From Lepiota brunneoincarnata (lineage: Eukaryota > Basidiomycota > Agaricomycetes > Agaricales > Agaricaceae), in NCBI GenBank assembly GCA_023014365.1, contig JAEBUN010000030.1, positions 124,001 to 188,000 on the forward strand: a DNA stretch of 64,000 bases. Direction: 5' to 3'. The notes under the pieces are model-generated. The model was not told the origin of the DNA. It saw only the letters and a program-made list of their open reading frames with translations, and did no database searches. The first letter of the stretch is position 1, and every line of letters starts with the position of its first letter. A program made the position numbers and the translations under genes. This document shows positions 12,783 through 25,529 of the stretch, in pieces.

Positions 12783-13666
12783 ATGGCTGACAAGCTCAAC
12801 GACCTTGTTACCTTTTTCCAGCGCAATACAGACTTTAACCAGAAGTCACTCCTCATCGTCGTGGCATCCATCACCTTCAATCCTACAGCATGGAACATCA
12901 TCGCTCGTAACGGTCAGTTCTTGTCCTTCTCTCCGATTCTCCCACACACCCAACGAGCCACTCGACGCATACGCAGAATACCGAAACAAAACTATCACAC
13001 GGCTCTTCGGAGGCAACCCACGTCATGGCTGCTACTTTCTCGCTCTGCTCATCTTTTCCCTCGGCATCATCCGCGACCATCTCTACCACAAAGCACTCGC
13101 TGACCAGCCCCGCGTCCCCCTCCTCTCTGAACCCTATGCCACCTATGTCCCTATTGTACTTGTAGCGCTCGGCCAAGTCTTCGTTGTCACCTCCACGTAT
13201 GCATTAGGCATCACCGGAACCTTCCTAGGTGATTATTTTGGCATCTTGATGGATCATAGAGTGACTGGGTACGTCGTGATAAAAATACCCTTATCGTTTC
13301 TGCTCGCTTAGAAGTGTTGATATACTACTGTGTTTAGGTTCCCCTTCAATGTTCTTAATGACCCCATGTATGTTGGAAGCACGCTTTCATTCCTCGGTAC
13401 GGCCCTCTGGTATGCCCATACTCTTTTTCTTTTCGACCACGAGTGGGCCCTCACCCTGGATACACAGGTACGAATGCCCCGCTGGCCTTCTCATCACCCT
13501 CTATGTCTGGATTGGTTACATCATCGCAGCTTCGATTTGAGGGGTGCGTCTTTTTTTTTCCTGTCCTATTCAATTGTGAATTCCCATTCACTGTTTTGCT
13601 TGCAGACCTTTCACTGCCATGATCTATGCCAGGCGTTCTATGGAGTCCGATAAGAAGACTTCTTGA
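12783..13666 (+). CDS. OPI3: phosphatidyl-N-methylethanolamine N-methyltransferase (OPI3/PEMT-like), 3' frameshift
   Basis: An integral ER membrane enzyme of this family carries out the last two S-adenosylmethionine-dependent methylations that turn phosphatidylethanolamine into phosphatidylcholine. Exons are 12783-12912, 12977-13268, 13338-13409, 13468 to about 13545, and a last exon ending in TGA at 13664-13666. Visible family marks are EYRNKTITRLFGGNPRHGCY, LGITGTFLGDYFGILMDHRV, FPFNVLNDPMYVGSTLSFLG and PAGLLITLYVW. Expected next is the conserved RFEGPFTAMIYARR. It is there, but one extra base at about 13529 puts it out of frame, and the direct frame stops after IIAASI. If real, the product loses the conserved C-terminal motif. 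An assembly error is possible. Intron lengths of 58-69 nt are normal. Confidence 0.82.
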
Positions 13667-13879
13667 GCCCGACTTTTTCCGTTTGACGTTCATGCATAAC
13701 ATTAGTAGACTCTCATCAGTTCCCTTTCCCTATACCCCTCGGGCTTCAACTCCCGGCTTTATGGCATGCACCAACTCTCTTGTGTCTTTGGTTATCAATC
13801 TCCAATAGATTTTTTGGCCGGATGTAGGACGCGTGTTTTGTACGAACAAGTTGATTCCCCCTCTCTGTCCCATCTACGA

Positions 13880-15040
13880 ACTAAACTCGTACTCACTTAC
13901 AATCTTATCTCAAATACTCCTCGTATCATACTCCCACATCCCAACCTCGTAGCTAACAGAAAAAGCCCCGTTCAATACACTTGTCAAGCCAGCACAAATC
14001 ATTAGCTTGCTCTTCCCCTCTCGGGAAATTTGAAAAAAAGACATACCCGGTTGAGACTCTGCGTCTCTCTCGATGATAGAGTCAACCGATGCCGCAAACA
14101 TGACCAGAGTGAACTCCTTAGTCTCCTCTGTAATGTCTGTCCAGGATAATAACTGTGAGCGGACGGAAAATGGCTGAGGTGTGGACAGTTCGAAAGGGGT
14201 AGCGAGGGGTCTCCATCATGGTGGTTTATGCGGATCGACCACCAAACCAGATCCATCGCAGAGGCAAATGAGAAGAAGAGCAACAAAAGAATCGTGGGTA
14301 TACGGCCTGGCGCGTTTTCCAATTCCACACAAAGTTGGTCCAGTTCGGGATCAGTTTGCATTTGTTCGGAACTTGGAGAGATTTTGATCCTGCTGGCTCA
14401 GCACCGATCTTATCATCTCACCAATCCCAACCCCATTGGCTACCTTCCCACACCCGTGTGCGGGGGGGGCTGACCCTCCCTCCTATCCTTACCCAATTAT
14501 TTTTTCGACTTAAATAGCCGCAGAGACCGCGCCTCCCACTCTGACGAACACTCATCTGTCATCTGCGCCTCCACTGTTGCCCCTAAAAGTATACCCAAGG
14601 ATAAGTTCGGTTGGCCTAGTTTGAGTGCTGCGCCCACACCTAGGAGAGTTCAGGGCTTTGGTCGTTATGCATTATGAGGGAACCTCTTACTTCTCCCTAG
14701 TTTGGTCAGAGCGTTATGGGGGTATTCAGTTGCTGCACCGTAGCCGAGAGGTACCGCGATACAGCGCAGCTTTAACATTAGAGTTAAGAATGAAAATACG
14801 TTAGGATAAGCCCCCATAGTGGAATAAAAGGCCTATGCGAAGGGACCTGAGATGATTGAAGAGTGGGTATTTGGGGGGGGGGGGGGGGTCCGCGTTCAAA
14901 AAGCAGTATAGGCGAAACGTCTGGCTATCCAGTTTGCGCCTCTGGAGCAACCACGCTTTGGGTAGCCTGCTTTTCGACTTTCCTACAAGGCAGCTCATTG
15001 CTTTGGGTGGTGGGTTCGGCAATTTCGCACACAAGTAGCG
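13880..15040 (-). pseudogene. decayed copy of the neighbouring COQ8/ABC1 kinase gene
   Basis: The stretch is collinear with the intact gene at 16645-18876. Near 13900-14150 it matches exons 7-8 (the Thr/Pro-rich [14 protein letters not shown] region, now degenerate), and at 14150-14400 exons 5-6 and their introns. At 14515-14605 it matches the 3' half of exon 4, then jumps straight to exon 3 (LGYGAATE and [13 protein letters not shown] remnants at 14605-14770), and near 14800-14870 to exon 2 (GLLFHYGG). About 370 bp of the exon 4 region, including the first part of the kinase fold, is missing. Stops and frameshifts are frequent. A run of 14 G at about 14874 has arisen in it. The duplication left both copies in the same orientation, with the decayed copy downstream of the intact one. 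Confidence 0.8.
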
Positions 15041-16644
15041 TTCGGCAAGTGCGGTGAAAGCTATGCAGTTTAACAATTAAAAGCATGTTTGGAGGATTCC
15101 CTTTGGGTTGCCAACGGTCGACCAAATCTTGAAATCCGCCATGGGCATGCCGGAATTATTTCTCTGTAATAGTCATCCATAACTTTCTATGTAGATACAT
15201 CATAACGAGAATAGAAGCGCGCAGTAGATACGTCGGACACGGAATATATAAGATAGGATCACTAGGATCCAGTAAGGAAGACTGAATCCTAGGCCGTTTC
15301 GGTAGGCTAATTAAATAAGAGAAAGAAAAACTATGTACTCCTATTTACGCTAGAATGAAAGTACACCTCGTAACCTAGTAGTATAATAAAATTGTTCATT
15401 CGTGTACATACAGTGTCCATGGTAAGAGGGAATATGAAATAAGGAAAACAATAAACAATCGTCGAGCTGAACGATCGCGTTTCGACACATCAGACCATAC
15501 CGCCTCGATTAAACAAGTTAACCCCGCAAAAACAACATATAATGGAAGCGCTGACAAATATGTCCCCACTAGAAATCGCGCAAGGTTCGGTGGAACCTTT
15601 CAGCCAAGAGGGAAGGATAGCTCATCCCTCGCATCGCACCTTGTGTAATATCACTTTCTTTCTTTTTCAAATTGGAGTCGGCAGACCTCGATCGGCGATT
15701 ATGCCTTACCGTCCCTAAAAGCAGGCTCGTCCCTTTAGACGATTGACAATTGTCCGGCATTTCCAATGACAGGGAGGGATATTCCGGGGTCCTGGGCCGC
15801 AGCAAGATAAAAGCAGCAGCCTGGCAATTTACTCAGTATTTCCTCCTGACCAGCAGAGATGTGTAGATTGTATGTCACATCAACGATTTTAATTGTCTCA
15901 CTCATCGACGTCTTGGCTAGTAAGCATGGCATATGTTGTACGACGATTGGGGGGTGTGGGTATACTTGGGTGGTACGTCGTATATTGGCCTTTATCGGGT
16001 TTCATGATGGCAGGTATTGATTCCTGCTCTTCTGAAGAGAGAAAATTTGGTGAGAATCTCTACGAATTTAGCGGAGTGATTACAGCTTGGATGACCCCTG
16101 TCAGAAAATAAGCTGTCACAGGAGTTGGTGCATATATAGCGAAAACCATAGCAGAACCCCCCACGACTGTAATGAGAAGGGGTGCCAGACGCAGTAGGTG
16201 TCACTTCAGGAACGTCGTCCAATGCTAACAGTTAGCGGATCCACTGCCCAGGTGGGTCGCTTCCCGTGAGCTTTTACCGTCGTTATCAGTTTCTCCGGGC
16301 CGCGGGCTTATTTAAACGTTTCCAGTTCTATCTCTATCCCCCAGGGAATGCCCGAAATGTCGAGAGACAAGGAAGGGATTTTCATATCTGGCCCAGCTGG
16401 GATGGGACCGCAGTTGAGTCCCAAATGCAGGTGGCCAGCCCGGGCGCCACGCCTTGGGAGGGTAGAATTATCTCGCGCGTTATTCAGTGGCTGAAAAGAG
16501 TATCATTGTGGTCATGAAAGATAATTTCCTTCCGTTAACGAGAGCAGTGGTTTTGCAAACAAGCCCAACTTTATCGACACATTGGACTGGGGGGGATGAT
16601 CTTGCCAAGCAAGGCAACAAATACTCTAACACCAATTCGTCCAT
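15041..16644. other. intergenic between COQ8 copies, one hydrophobic fragment
   Basis: The left part is A/T-rich and featureless. On the minus strand at about 16070-16200 one frame reads LLRLAPLLITVVGGSAMVFA then a second hydrophobic run YFLTGVIQAVITPL, like a fragment of a multipass membrane protein. It lacks a start and credible flanking exons, so I do not call a gene. The rest, to 16644, shows nothing else coding. Confidence 0.4.
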
Positions 16645-18876
16645 CTACGAACTGAACTCGTACCCATCTACAACCTTATTCCAAATATTCTTCGTATCAA
16701 CTTCCGCATCCAACCTCGTAGCCAACAAAAAAGCGCCACTCAATTTACTTGTCACGCCAGCACGAACTATCAGCTCACTCTCCCCTCTTTGAAGAAGCAA
16801 AATAGACATACCGATTGAGACTGTACGTCTCTCTGGGAGGGGGAGTCAACCGATGCTGCAACATCACCGGAATGAAGTTCCTGATTTCCTTTGTAATGCC
16901 AGTCCAGGACGAGCGTGGGCCGAAAGAAAATGGCTGAGGTGTGGATGACTTGAACGGGGTAGCGAGGAGTTTCATCGATGTTATATGTGCATTGAGCATG
17001 ATCTAGGTCGCACAATGCGTTAGCAAAACTTTTTAGTGATAAAGAACTGGGGTGCAACCTCATTTTCTTCGCCCGTCAGATACCCGAGCTTGAGACTCCA
17101 CTCTTTACATCCTTCGTCGTCCCCTGATGCGGCTGCCTGGAGAAGCCGTAGCCAGTTATCCATGAATTCTTTGGTGTATATTCTTGTTGCACCAAAGTCT
17201 ACCAACTCTATCTATCGCAGAAACGAATGAGAAGAAGAGCACAGGAGAATTACTGCCACGCGTACCTGTCGCGTTTTCCCATTCCACAAAAAGTTAGTCC
17301 AGTTCGGGTCGGTTTGCATTGTTCGGAACTTGAAGAGCTCTCGGAGACATAGTTCAATTATAGCCGCTGCAATCTGCAATCACTATTCAACGATAGTCTG
17401 GTCAGGAGGAAGGTCAACGCACATCGTTTCGATCCTGCTGGCCTAGTCCTAATCTCGCCGCCTCACCAACACTGACCCCTTCAACCTTTTCCATCACAAG
17501 CACCGTATCTGTGCTTCCTTCCCATACCCATGGGACCTTGAACCTCCTATCCTCACCCAAATATTCTTTAGATCTAAACAGTCGTAAAGACCCCGCCTCT
17601 CGTTCATAAGAACACTCGTCCGCCAACTCCTCCTTCATCACCTCCACCGTCCTCTCCAAAAACATGCCCTTAGGCAAAATCCGGCTTGCGGTCAACAACA
17701 TCCGCACGTATCCCAGATCACTCTCAATCGAGTTACGTATGTTTGGGAATTGGACTTTGACTGCGACGGGTGTGGGGGAATGAGTAGGCGAGGAAGTAGA
17801 GTTGAGGATGGCGGAGTGGACTTGGCCGATAGAGGCGGCTGCAAAGGGGATATGATCAAAGGAAATAAAATGAGCGGATTCCCAGTCTGGTCCTAGGGCA
17901 CTCGAGAGGGTTTGTTGGAGTTGCCAGTCGGGCATGTAGTGTGCGCTGTCTTGGACCCGTCGGAAGATAGCGTCGATGTCTGGAGGGAGCATGTGGGTGT
18001 CTGCAATGTGAGTTGAGATCAGCTTTGTGAAATTTGGGTTTTGCGAAGGAGGGGTGAGAGATGCTTGCCTTGGATGCTTAGGAATTGACCTAGCTTGAGC
18101 GCTGCACCCCGCATTTGGGAGAGTTTGGAGACGAGACGGCGGATATTGGCTTCGGTCATTATGAGAGAGCCTTGAGGCTCTCCGTTGGATTGACCACTGC
18201 GTCGCAGGAGTTCGGTGGCTGCGCCATAGCCGAGAGATGCGGCGAGACCTGAGTGCAACCTGTAGTATTCAGAGTCGAAAATGAGCGGATACTGAATACT
18301 AACCCCCATAGTGGAACAAACGTCCGATACGAGAAGAGGGAACTTTAGATGATTGGAGAGTGCGAGTGGGTATTGGAGTAAGAGGGGACATTTCCCTGGA
18401 TGGTACCTTCGAGAACGAATTAGCTGTTAATACAGATATAAGAACTGCACTGGTGAACTTACAGGTTCCGTAACTGCCGATTCATGTGTACGGTTCGCGT
18501 TCGGCGGCATCCGCAGAGTCACAGGACTGGCGTCCAGGATATCAATGTCCGGTTCTGGTTTTTGACTTTGCACCACCTCTGGTATGCCCACGGTCTCCCT
18601 TCTCTCTGCCACCTCTATAACAGAAGGAACATCTTCCGGCAGTTCAGTCCGCAGTTGTAGGGCAGCCGCGCTTTGCACACCCTGTTTCTCGACTATCCTA
18701 TCGGTAGTCCCCTGTTCTGGGGGACCAGTGGGCTCGACGCGTCGACGGTTCCGCGCATAGGGGGCATCTAGAAAGCGCGGTGAAAGTTGCGCAGCTTTGT
18801 AGCGGAGAACGTTGGAAAGGATATCTGCAGAGGTGTGGAGGACACAAAGCCAGTTGTAGGCTGGTCCTGGTGGCAT
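16645..18876 (-). CDS. COQ8: COQ8/ABC1 (ADCK/UbiB) atypical kinase
   Basis: Eight exons join in frame to 609 residues: 18463-18876, 18304-18406, 18069-18248, 17423-18000, 17266-17373, 17059-17211, 16812-17002 and 16645-16747. COQ8 proteins are mitochondrial inner-membrane, kinase-like ATPases needed for ubiquinone synthesis. The family's KxGQ motif appears as ALKLGQFLS (N-terminal extension), followed by the Ala-rich loop [11 protein letters not shown], the lysine in PVAVKVQFP, the acidic [12 protein letters not shown] helix, and LVDFGATR as the DFG-type metal-binding motif. The start was chosen at [16 protein letters not shown], which begins the conserved N-terminal region. Intron 3 (18001-18068) has a GC donor (GCAAGC). 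No lesion was found. A decayed copy lies at 13880-15040. The divergent neighbour is the first monooxygenase. Confidence 0.9.
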
Positions 18877-19734
18877 CGAATCCAATTTAATTTTTCGGGA
18901 CGAGAAGAAACCGTGAGCATGTTTGGATCGGGGGATGTCGCCAAACAAAGCGGCATTCTCTTCGGAAGACTGAGCGCCACAGGGAGACCAGTGTGCGCCT
19001 CTGTCTGAGCCCAAGCCACCACGACGCCCCCCCTCAATTCCGTGCCTCGCTGATACTCTGATTTGCAGGGCATCCCGGCGACCCCAGCTTCCTTTCTCCT
19101 TCCTGACTCCTCGTGTCTACCCCATCTTACTCGCCTCGCGGATGCGATCAACGCCTGTTTCAAGTTTGAAATTGCCTTTGGTACCACCGTTTTAACCAAA
19201 CGGGAAAGGCTTCATTCCTAATATCAGATATACCCATATTTACCCATGCCCATGCCCCCATGCGGTGTGCCACAACTGTCAAGTTCGCCACCAGTCCCAT
19301 GACGGCTTATGACGGGCAGTGGGCACTTAGCAGGAGACTATTCGAAGGGAAGAGCATTTCACCCGAGGTTTCTCAACGCATGCGAACCGGCGCTTCCCAC
19401 CAATATGCATCATGCCATTCCTTGCCGCGACAGTCACGTCGAGCCCTCAGCTGTTTAACACCCGTTAGGAAGGTGGTGTTCACACGCCGGAACACCAGAG
19501 AGCACGTTATTGGCCCCGAGCACCCCTACTTCTTCAGACATAGTTGAAGTCAAAGATAAAATTGGACTTTCTCGCCCGCAGTCATGTGCCTAATAGAGAC
19601 CACTTTAACTCGCTTCTTCGGTTTATCAGGTCATATAATTGGTGGCACATTCCTGTCCTCTTTGCATTCCTCGCTCCAACATCGCCCTACTCCATTCTGT
19701 CGACGAGCCCACCGCATTTCGTCAACCGTTTCCA
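18877..19734. other. divergent promoter region between COQ8 and monooxygenase 1
   Basis: The two genes point away from each other across 858 bp, so both promoters should lie here. Open frames on both strands run through it without domain signals. Confidence 0.45.
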
Positions 19735-21552
19735 ATGCCCCAAGAACCTATTCGAGTGGCCGTGGTGTGAGCCCAAACCATCCTCTTCGTCCCGCGATGT
19801 ATACTGATAATTGATGATGACATCTAGTGGCGCTGGGATTGTAGGCCTCACATTGGCCATAGCCCTCAGCGCTCTAGACAAGGACTCTAGAATCACGGTC
19901 GACCTTTACGAGGCTTCGCCAGAGCTCTCTGAAATCGGCGCTGGCATCAATATCTGGCCAAGGACATGGCAAGTCCTAAGGCGCATCGGGATGGCCCACA
20001 CACTCATCCCACTCCTCGATCACTTCCCTGACCTCAAACCGCGTAAATTATTCCCACTGCTCTTCACTCCCAGGGAGAAACCATTGACGCGAAGAATCAG
20101 GGGTCGCCTTCGAAATTCGGAAGGCTGATCAGAGAAACGGTTTTAGAGTTATGGATATCATCAAAGATGGTGTGTCACACTAGCTATTTTTATGGCTCTC
20201 TGATATTCAACCTGTTAACCCACCGAGCTAACTGCTCTGAACCCTATAGGAGGAGTTCTGCGGATCCACAGAGGTGAATTCCAACGCAGTCTCATCAAAC
20301 ATCTCCCGCCAGCCAGCAGTAACAAATGCAATCTCCACCTCTCCCATCGCCTCATCGACTATACGGAATCACCAACAGACGTAACCCTTCACTTCGCCAA
20401 TGGCAAATCCGCACCTTGTGATGTCCTTGTAGGCGCGGACGGTATCAAGTCGACGATGCGTAGGCTATTTTTGTCACGACTCCCGGATCCGGAGAAGTAT
20501 CGAGGATGCTTGGAACCGGTATGGTCGGGTACACTTGCTTATCGTGGTTTAGTGAGTAAGGAGGCTTTGGCGAAGGAGTTTCCAAATCACAGGGCTTTGG
20601 ATCATCCCGGAATCATGGTGAGTTTTGTGGTTATGGTCCTCTGCGGCTTAACTAGTTGTACATACCCCAAAACTATACAGTACGTAGGCAAAAACAAAGT
20701 GAGGTGCTCAGAAGATGCCGATTCAGCCTACTAAGAGCTGCCGTTTTTCGTACTAGCACACGGTGGCCTACCCGGTTTCTGGGGGCAAGATTTATCAATG
20801 TTGTTGCTGCTATTCATGATTTGTCAAAGGAAGGGACGACCTGGGTTGGTCCATGGAATACGGAGGCATCCCAACAAGAATTATTGGACAATTTTTCAGG
20901 ATGGGAGGAAGAGTTCCAAGCGCTGTTAAGGGTACGTTCATACGAAGCGAACCGGCGGGTTAGGTCTTATTATTGGATTGTTGTGCAGTGTATTAAAAAC
21001 CCGACCAGGTGGACGCTACAGAAGCTAAACCCACCGGACATTTTTGCGAGGGGACGTGTATTCCTTATCGGTGACTCGGTAAGCGTTTCACCGCCACTCT
21101 GTCGGGAGCCTTTCACCGAAGTTGTTGGGAGGTACACGCAATGGTACCACATCAGGGCGCTGGTGCAGGTGTCGGTATCGAGGTTAGTGCAGGGTTCTAA
21201 TTCCATCCCTCCCCCAACTCGTGCTAATCCGAACGGTTATCCAACACCACAGGATGCATACATACTCGCCACACTCCTTACCTGCCCAAGCAGTACCTCC
21301 ACCCATATGCACAGAGCATCACAGATATACAATAACATCCGCATCCCACGCGCCACTTCGATGTCGGATGCGTCTGTCAGGCAAGGACACCTTGTCGTCT
21401 TGGATGCACCTGGGTTTGAGGGATTCCATGAAGGGGAGGAAATTCCAAGAGAGATGCTTGTGAAGTTGTTTAGTACTGTGCAGAGGAATTGGGATTGGAC
21501 TACGAGTGACCCGGAGGGGGATAGGCAGGAAGCTGTGAGAGCTATGTTGTAG
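19735..21552 (+). CDS. FAD-dependent monooxygenase (salicylate-hydroxylase-like), copy 1, one frameshift
   Basis: This is a group A flavin monooxygenase. The FAD-binding GxGxxG is formed across intron 1 (VAVVGAGIVGLTLAIAL), the second FAD motif is VLVGADGIKSTMRR, and the third is RVFLIGDS followed by HAMVPHQGAGAGVGIEDA. Exons: 19735-19766, 19828-20042, 20101-20169, 20250-20617, 20681-20698 (18 nt), 20757-20931, 20989-21078, 21132-21182 and 21253-21552. A single extra A at about 20790 breaks the frame between AYPVSGGK and FINVVA, inside an otherwise well-preserved exon. Without it the protein would be about 430 residues. No signal peptide is seen. The natural substrate cannot be told from sequence. 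Copy 2 at 23599-25529 has the same exon plan. Confidence 0.8.
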
Positions 21553-23598
21553 GGGGATCCCAGGTGGTTTTTGGTAGTGCTTTCCTATTCCTTCCTCCCC
21601 TCGAAGCCTTTTGCAATGCCCGAGCAGCCTAGAAGGCCATCATTTCCCTGTTATTCTAAGTCCTCCGGTCAAATCTTCGTCTAGGTGACAAGTAAAAGGC
21701 TCGTCAAATGTAGATGGGGTAGTCCTTAAGTCAGTTACGGCTAGACTACCAATCCGCCTCTCGCCATCTCTCTAATCTACTTTCTCGAAGGCAGAGGCTG
21801 AGTTTGTACCTCCAATCAATTGACCTTGTCAAGACCTTATCCCTCCGACCCGCTGCACAGTACAAGCCAAGTGAAGGGAAAATAATCCGACTGCGGGGCA
21901 ATTGTAAGAGCGAAGGGTGATCGACGAAATGACCACGGGGCTCGTTTCCTCCCGAGTTCGTGAAATGGTACAAGTACAACTCCGGGGTGAATAAGGGAGG
22001 AACTGAATGGAAACTTGAGAGAAAAGTAAGAGAGTGTGTGTGCTAGGCGGCCTCACTGCAGCGGAGACACCCTCGTTGTTAGGAGCTAAGGTGTTTAGGT
22101 AGGAGTGTGCTACTCAAATAATTAATGAAAACGTGTTAAGGGCAGGATTCCGCACGTAGCGCAATTCTGTTCCTTACACAAGGGAATTTAGGTTATCTAC
22201 AAGGAGTTAAGCTACCCCTAGAGGTTCTCCATTCTCCCGGTGTCAGCAGACATGCTTTTATGATGATCTCATAAGGGCATAGCATATGTGCCTATGTGTA
22301 ATGTGTTCCTGGGGGTGCTCGAGGAGGCATCCTGTCTGGGATTGAATTTGTTATCCCGTGGGGCAAGGGACCCAAGTTCGTCTAGAATTCTGGGGAAGGA
22401 AAATTGACAAATGGTGACAAGCATTCGAAAGCGGATAGTTAATCCGGACAAGTACTCAAATTTTGGGAAGGGATGGTGTAAGAAACACCCTGAAATACCT
22501 GGGGAGGCGGCTGGGGAGGCCCTGTCCCTGCCCAGATTTTTTGAAATCCAATAACAAGCTTGAAATGTTGAATGTACAATTAAATAGTGATCTGAATCGC
22601 TCTATGTAGTGCTCGGGGTGTCCAATCCAGATGCATATTTGACTTCACGTGACTTTCAAGAATGATAACTGGCTTGGCAAGAAAAATGCATTTTCATCTC
22701 TCAGAAGACATTTTAGCCAAATCTGCCTTCGAAGGAAAATTTGCAAAAGTGGCTTCCCAACATTTTCTTGGGAGCAGACTTTCAATATGGGTCTCAGGAG
22801 CATTTAAAATGCGTTCGCAATTGTTTTGTCACTCAATATCACCTTCTGATCACGTGTATTGGATGGTTATGTTGTCCCGTTAGCGCACGGCCACATGATC
22901 TGAGGACTGTGTGCAAATTGGTGGAGTAAGTACCAAATACTGGCCCATCCGCTGTGGTTATCAAACCGGTGGCTACTACCCGCTCGGCGTACGGGCCACA
23001 TGTACCAGTGAACTAAGCATTCAGAATGCATTCTCGATGGGGATTTGGCTATGTCCGTGAAATTTGCCCCGTTCCAGTCAACGGCGAACAGCGCTGTATC
23101 TTTGTTAGGGCTGGTGATGAAGAAGGTACTAACGCTCCAGAACAAAAACCTCATTCGGCCTCTTTAGTACCCGAAGGAACCAGATACGAACGCACCATTC
23201 CCACCTGCGTCATCACGTGTACTTGCACAGAAGATTGATATGTTTTCAACTCCCAAGTTCCGGGCTTCTCAACGGCTGGACTGGTGGCGGCATGGCTTTC
23301 CCACCGTCGCTGATTGAGCGGTTGTTAGTCGTGCCTAGCATTCGAGTGATTTGACAGATTCAAGTAGTGACAGGGGAGTGCTTTGGACGTGTTCTATTGG
23401 CTCCAGGGATTCCCACCTTTCTGGGCAACACACCTGATTGGTTTAAATCGACTTTTAGATCTAGAAAAGCTCCCCTTCCCCTGTCTACCGGCGGAAATAT
23501 TATAACTGGATGGTGGACATCTGTCCACTGACAGACCCGTCCCCACCGTCAACTTATCTCTGTGCTGCGGTCTCGCCGTTTTCTGTCGATCGACCTTG
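21553..23598. other. 2-kb spacer between the two monooxygenase copies
   Basis: No gene is supported. Short frames on both strands lack motifs, and no inverted terminal repeats or RNA genes were noticed. The promoter of copy 2 should be at the right edge. Confidence 0.45.
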
Positions 23599-25529
23599 AT
23601 GCCACAGGAACACATTCGAGTGGCCATAGTGTAAGTATACGTTCCCCCCTCCCCCCTTTTAGCTTGCTTCGGGTCCGATAAGTGATGACGATAGAGGCGC
23701 GGGTATAGTGGGCCTAACGCTGGCCGTCGCCCTCAACGCTTTTGACAAACACGCCAAGATCACGATCGATATCTACGAAGCCGCTCCAGAGCTCTCTGAG
23801 ATTGGTGCTGGCATCAACGTCTGGCCGAGAACATGGCAGGTTCTGAGCCGCATCGGTTTGGCCGACACCCTTCTACCCTTTCTTGATCATTATCCCGACC
23901 TCAACCCGCGTATATTTGTTCTTCTTTTTTTTTTCGAAAATAGAAACCGCTCTGATGCGATGTCGCTAGGGGTTACTTTTGAAATCAGGAAAGCTGACCA
24001 AAAGGATGGATTCAAAATCATGGACGTCGTTAAGAACGGTATTTCCCACCCATGATTTTTTTTTTACCACCTTTCATAATATACTTATGCTTCTGGTCCT
24101 CTGATGATGATGCTCATAGGAGGTGCCCTACGAATTCATAGAGCAGATCCTCCAACGCAGCTTGCTCAAACACCTCCCTCTGAGCGACACCAACCAATGC
24201 ACTCTCCACCTTGACCACCGTCTCACCGATTACACCGAACTACCATCAACTGGAGTAGTAACCCTCCATTTTGCCAACGGCAAATCCAAGACCCATGATA
24301 TCCTCGTAGGTGCGGATGGGATCAAATCAACAGTACGACGACTGTTCTTGGCTCGGCTCCCGAATCCGGAAAAGTATCGGGAGTGTTTGGACCCGGTGTG
24401 GACTGGGTCGGTTGCTTATCGTGGCCTTGTCAGCAAGGAAGCACTGGCCGAGGGAATTTCCGAGTCATAGGTTGTTGAATCATCATCCTGGTGTTCTTGT
24501 AAGTACTAGGAATATCCTTCCTGCGCGATACTAGTGGCCCACCACCCCCCCCCCTGTCCCTGGTGCTGTTGGTTCTTGCGATCAGTACGCGGGGAGAAAG
24601 AAGGTATGATATATTGAGTAACAACTCAGTTCAAAAAAAAAGAGTGGCTTTTAATACTGCTTCTTGGTGTTTGTCCCAGCACGCAGTGGTGTACCCGGTA
24701 TCAGGGGGCAACTTCATCAATGTCGTTGGTATCAATCACGATGGCTCAAAGGCAGGGACAGTTTGGGATGGACCGTGGAATACAGAAGCATCACAACAAG
24801 AACTGCTGGATAAATTCTCGGGATGGGAGGAAGAGTTCCAGGCGTTGTTGAGGGTACGGGTTGTGCTTCCCCCCCCCCACTGGATTTGAATCAGTCAGGA
24901 GGTCTCATTATTCACTCGATTCGTGACAGTGCATCAAGCAGCCAACCAAATGGGCATTACAGAAATTGAACGTGGCTGATACTTTTGCGAAAGACCATGT
25001 ACTTCTCATTGGCGATTCGGTAAGAGTCAGAGTTGGTCAAAAATCTGAGTTTCTTGAACAGGGGAGGGGGGGTTCACCCACAACGTAGGCACATGCCATG
25101 GAGCCACATCAGGGAGCAGGTGCGGGTATCGGCATCGAGGTGGGCTAACCCAAAACCCTCCGTCATAATCTACCCTATCCTCTCCTACCCTTCCCTGACC
25201 AGAGCAACCCTTACACCCACACAGGACGCAGTATGTTCTTGCGACACTCCTTGCCTACTCGGAGGACGACGCCTCCATCAAAGTCCATCGCCTGCTGCAA
25301 ATTTATAACACTATTCGCATCCCACGCGCCACGTTCATGTCAGAGACATCGAACAAGCAGGGCTATCTCCTCAGTTTAGATGCACCTGGATTCGAGAAGT
25401 ATCGTGAAGGAGATGACATCCCAAAGGACATGCTCGGGGAGCTATTTCGCGCTGTGCAAAAGAACTTGGGACTGGAGCACAGGAGACCCGGAGGAAGATC
25501 GACAAGAAGCCATACGGGCTATGTTGTGA
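23599..25529 (+). pseudogene. FAD-dependent monooxygenase, copy 2, several frameshifts
   Basis: This is a tandem paralogue of copy 1 with the same exon pattern: 23599-23630, 23695-23909, 23970-24038, an exon from 24120, an 18-nt exon reading YAGRKK, and so on to a TGA at 25527-25529 in the corrected frame. GAGIVGLTLAVAL, VGADGIKSTVRRLF and GAGAGIGIE are all recognisable. Four single extra bases interrupt it, near 24150 (before LQRSLLKH), 24452 (inside LAEEFPSHR), 25231 (before YVLATLLA) and 25466 (before WDWSTGDPEEDRQ). Apart from these the sequence is conserved, with intact splice sites, so decay is recent or the extra bases are assembly errors. The substrate is unknown. Confidence 0.78.

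Noticed and set aside
14873..14887. Long G run as a G-quadruplex regulatory site
   Set aside because: It is a single homopolymer inside a pseudogene, with no conserved context; slippage or sequencing error is likelier.
16070..16200. Hydrophobic minus-strand frame resembling two membrane helices
   Set aside because: It has no start codon, no convincing upstream or downstream exon and a stop directly before it. Noted only as a fragment in the intergenic entry.
20780..25480. Programmed +1 ribosomal frameshifting in the monooxygenases
   Set aside because: The extra bases lie in unrelated contexts without a shared slippery codon or following stop, and four in one gene is implausible for a regulated mechanism.
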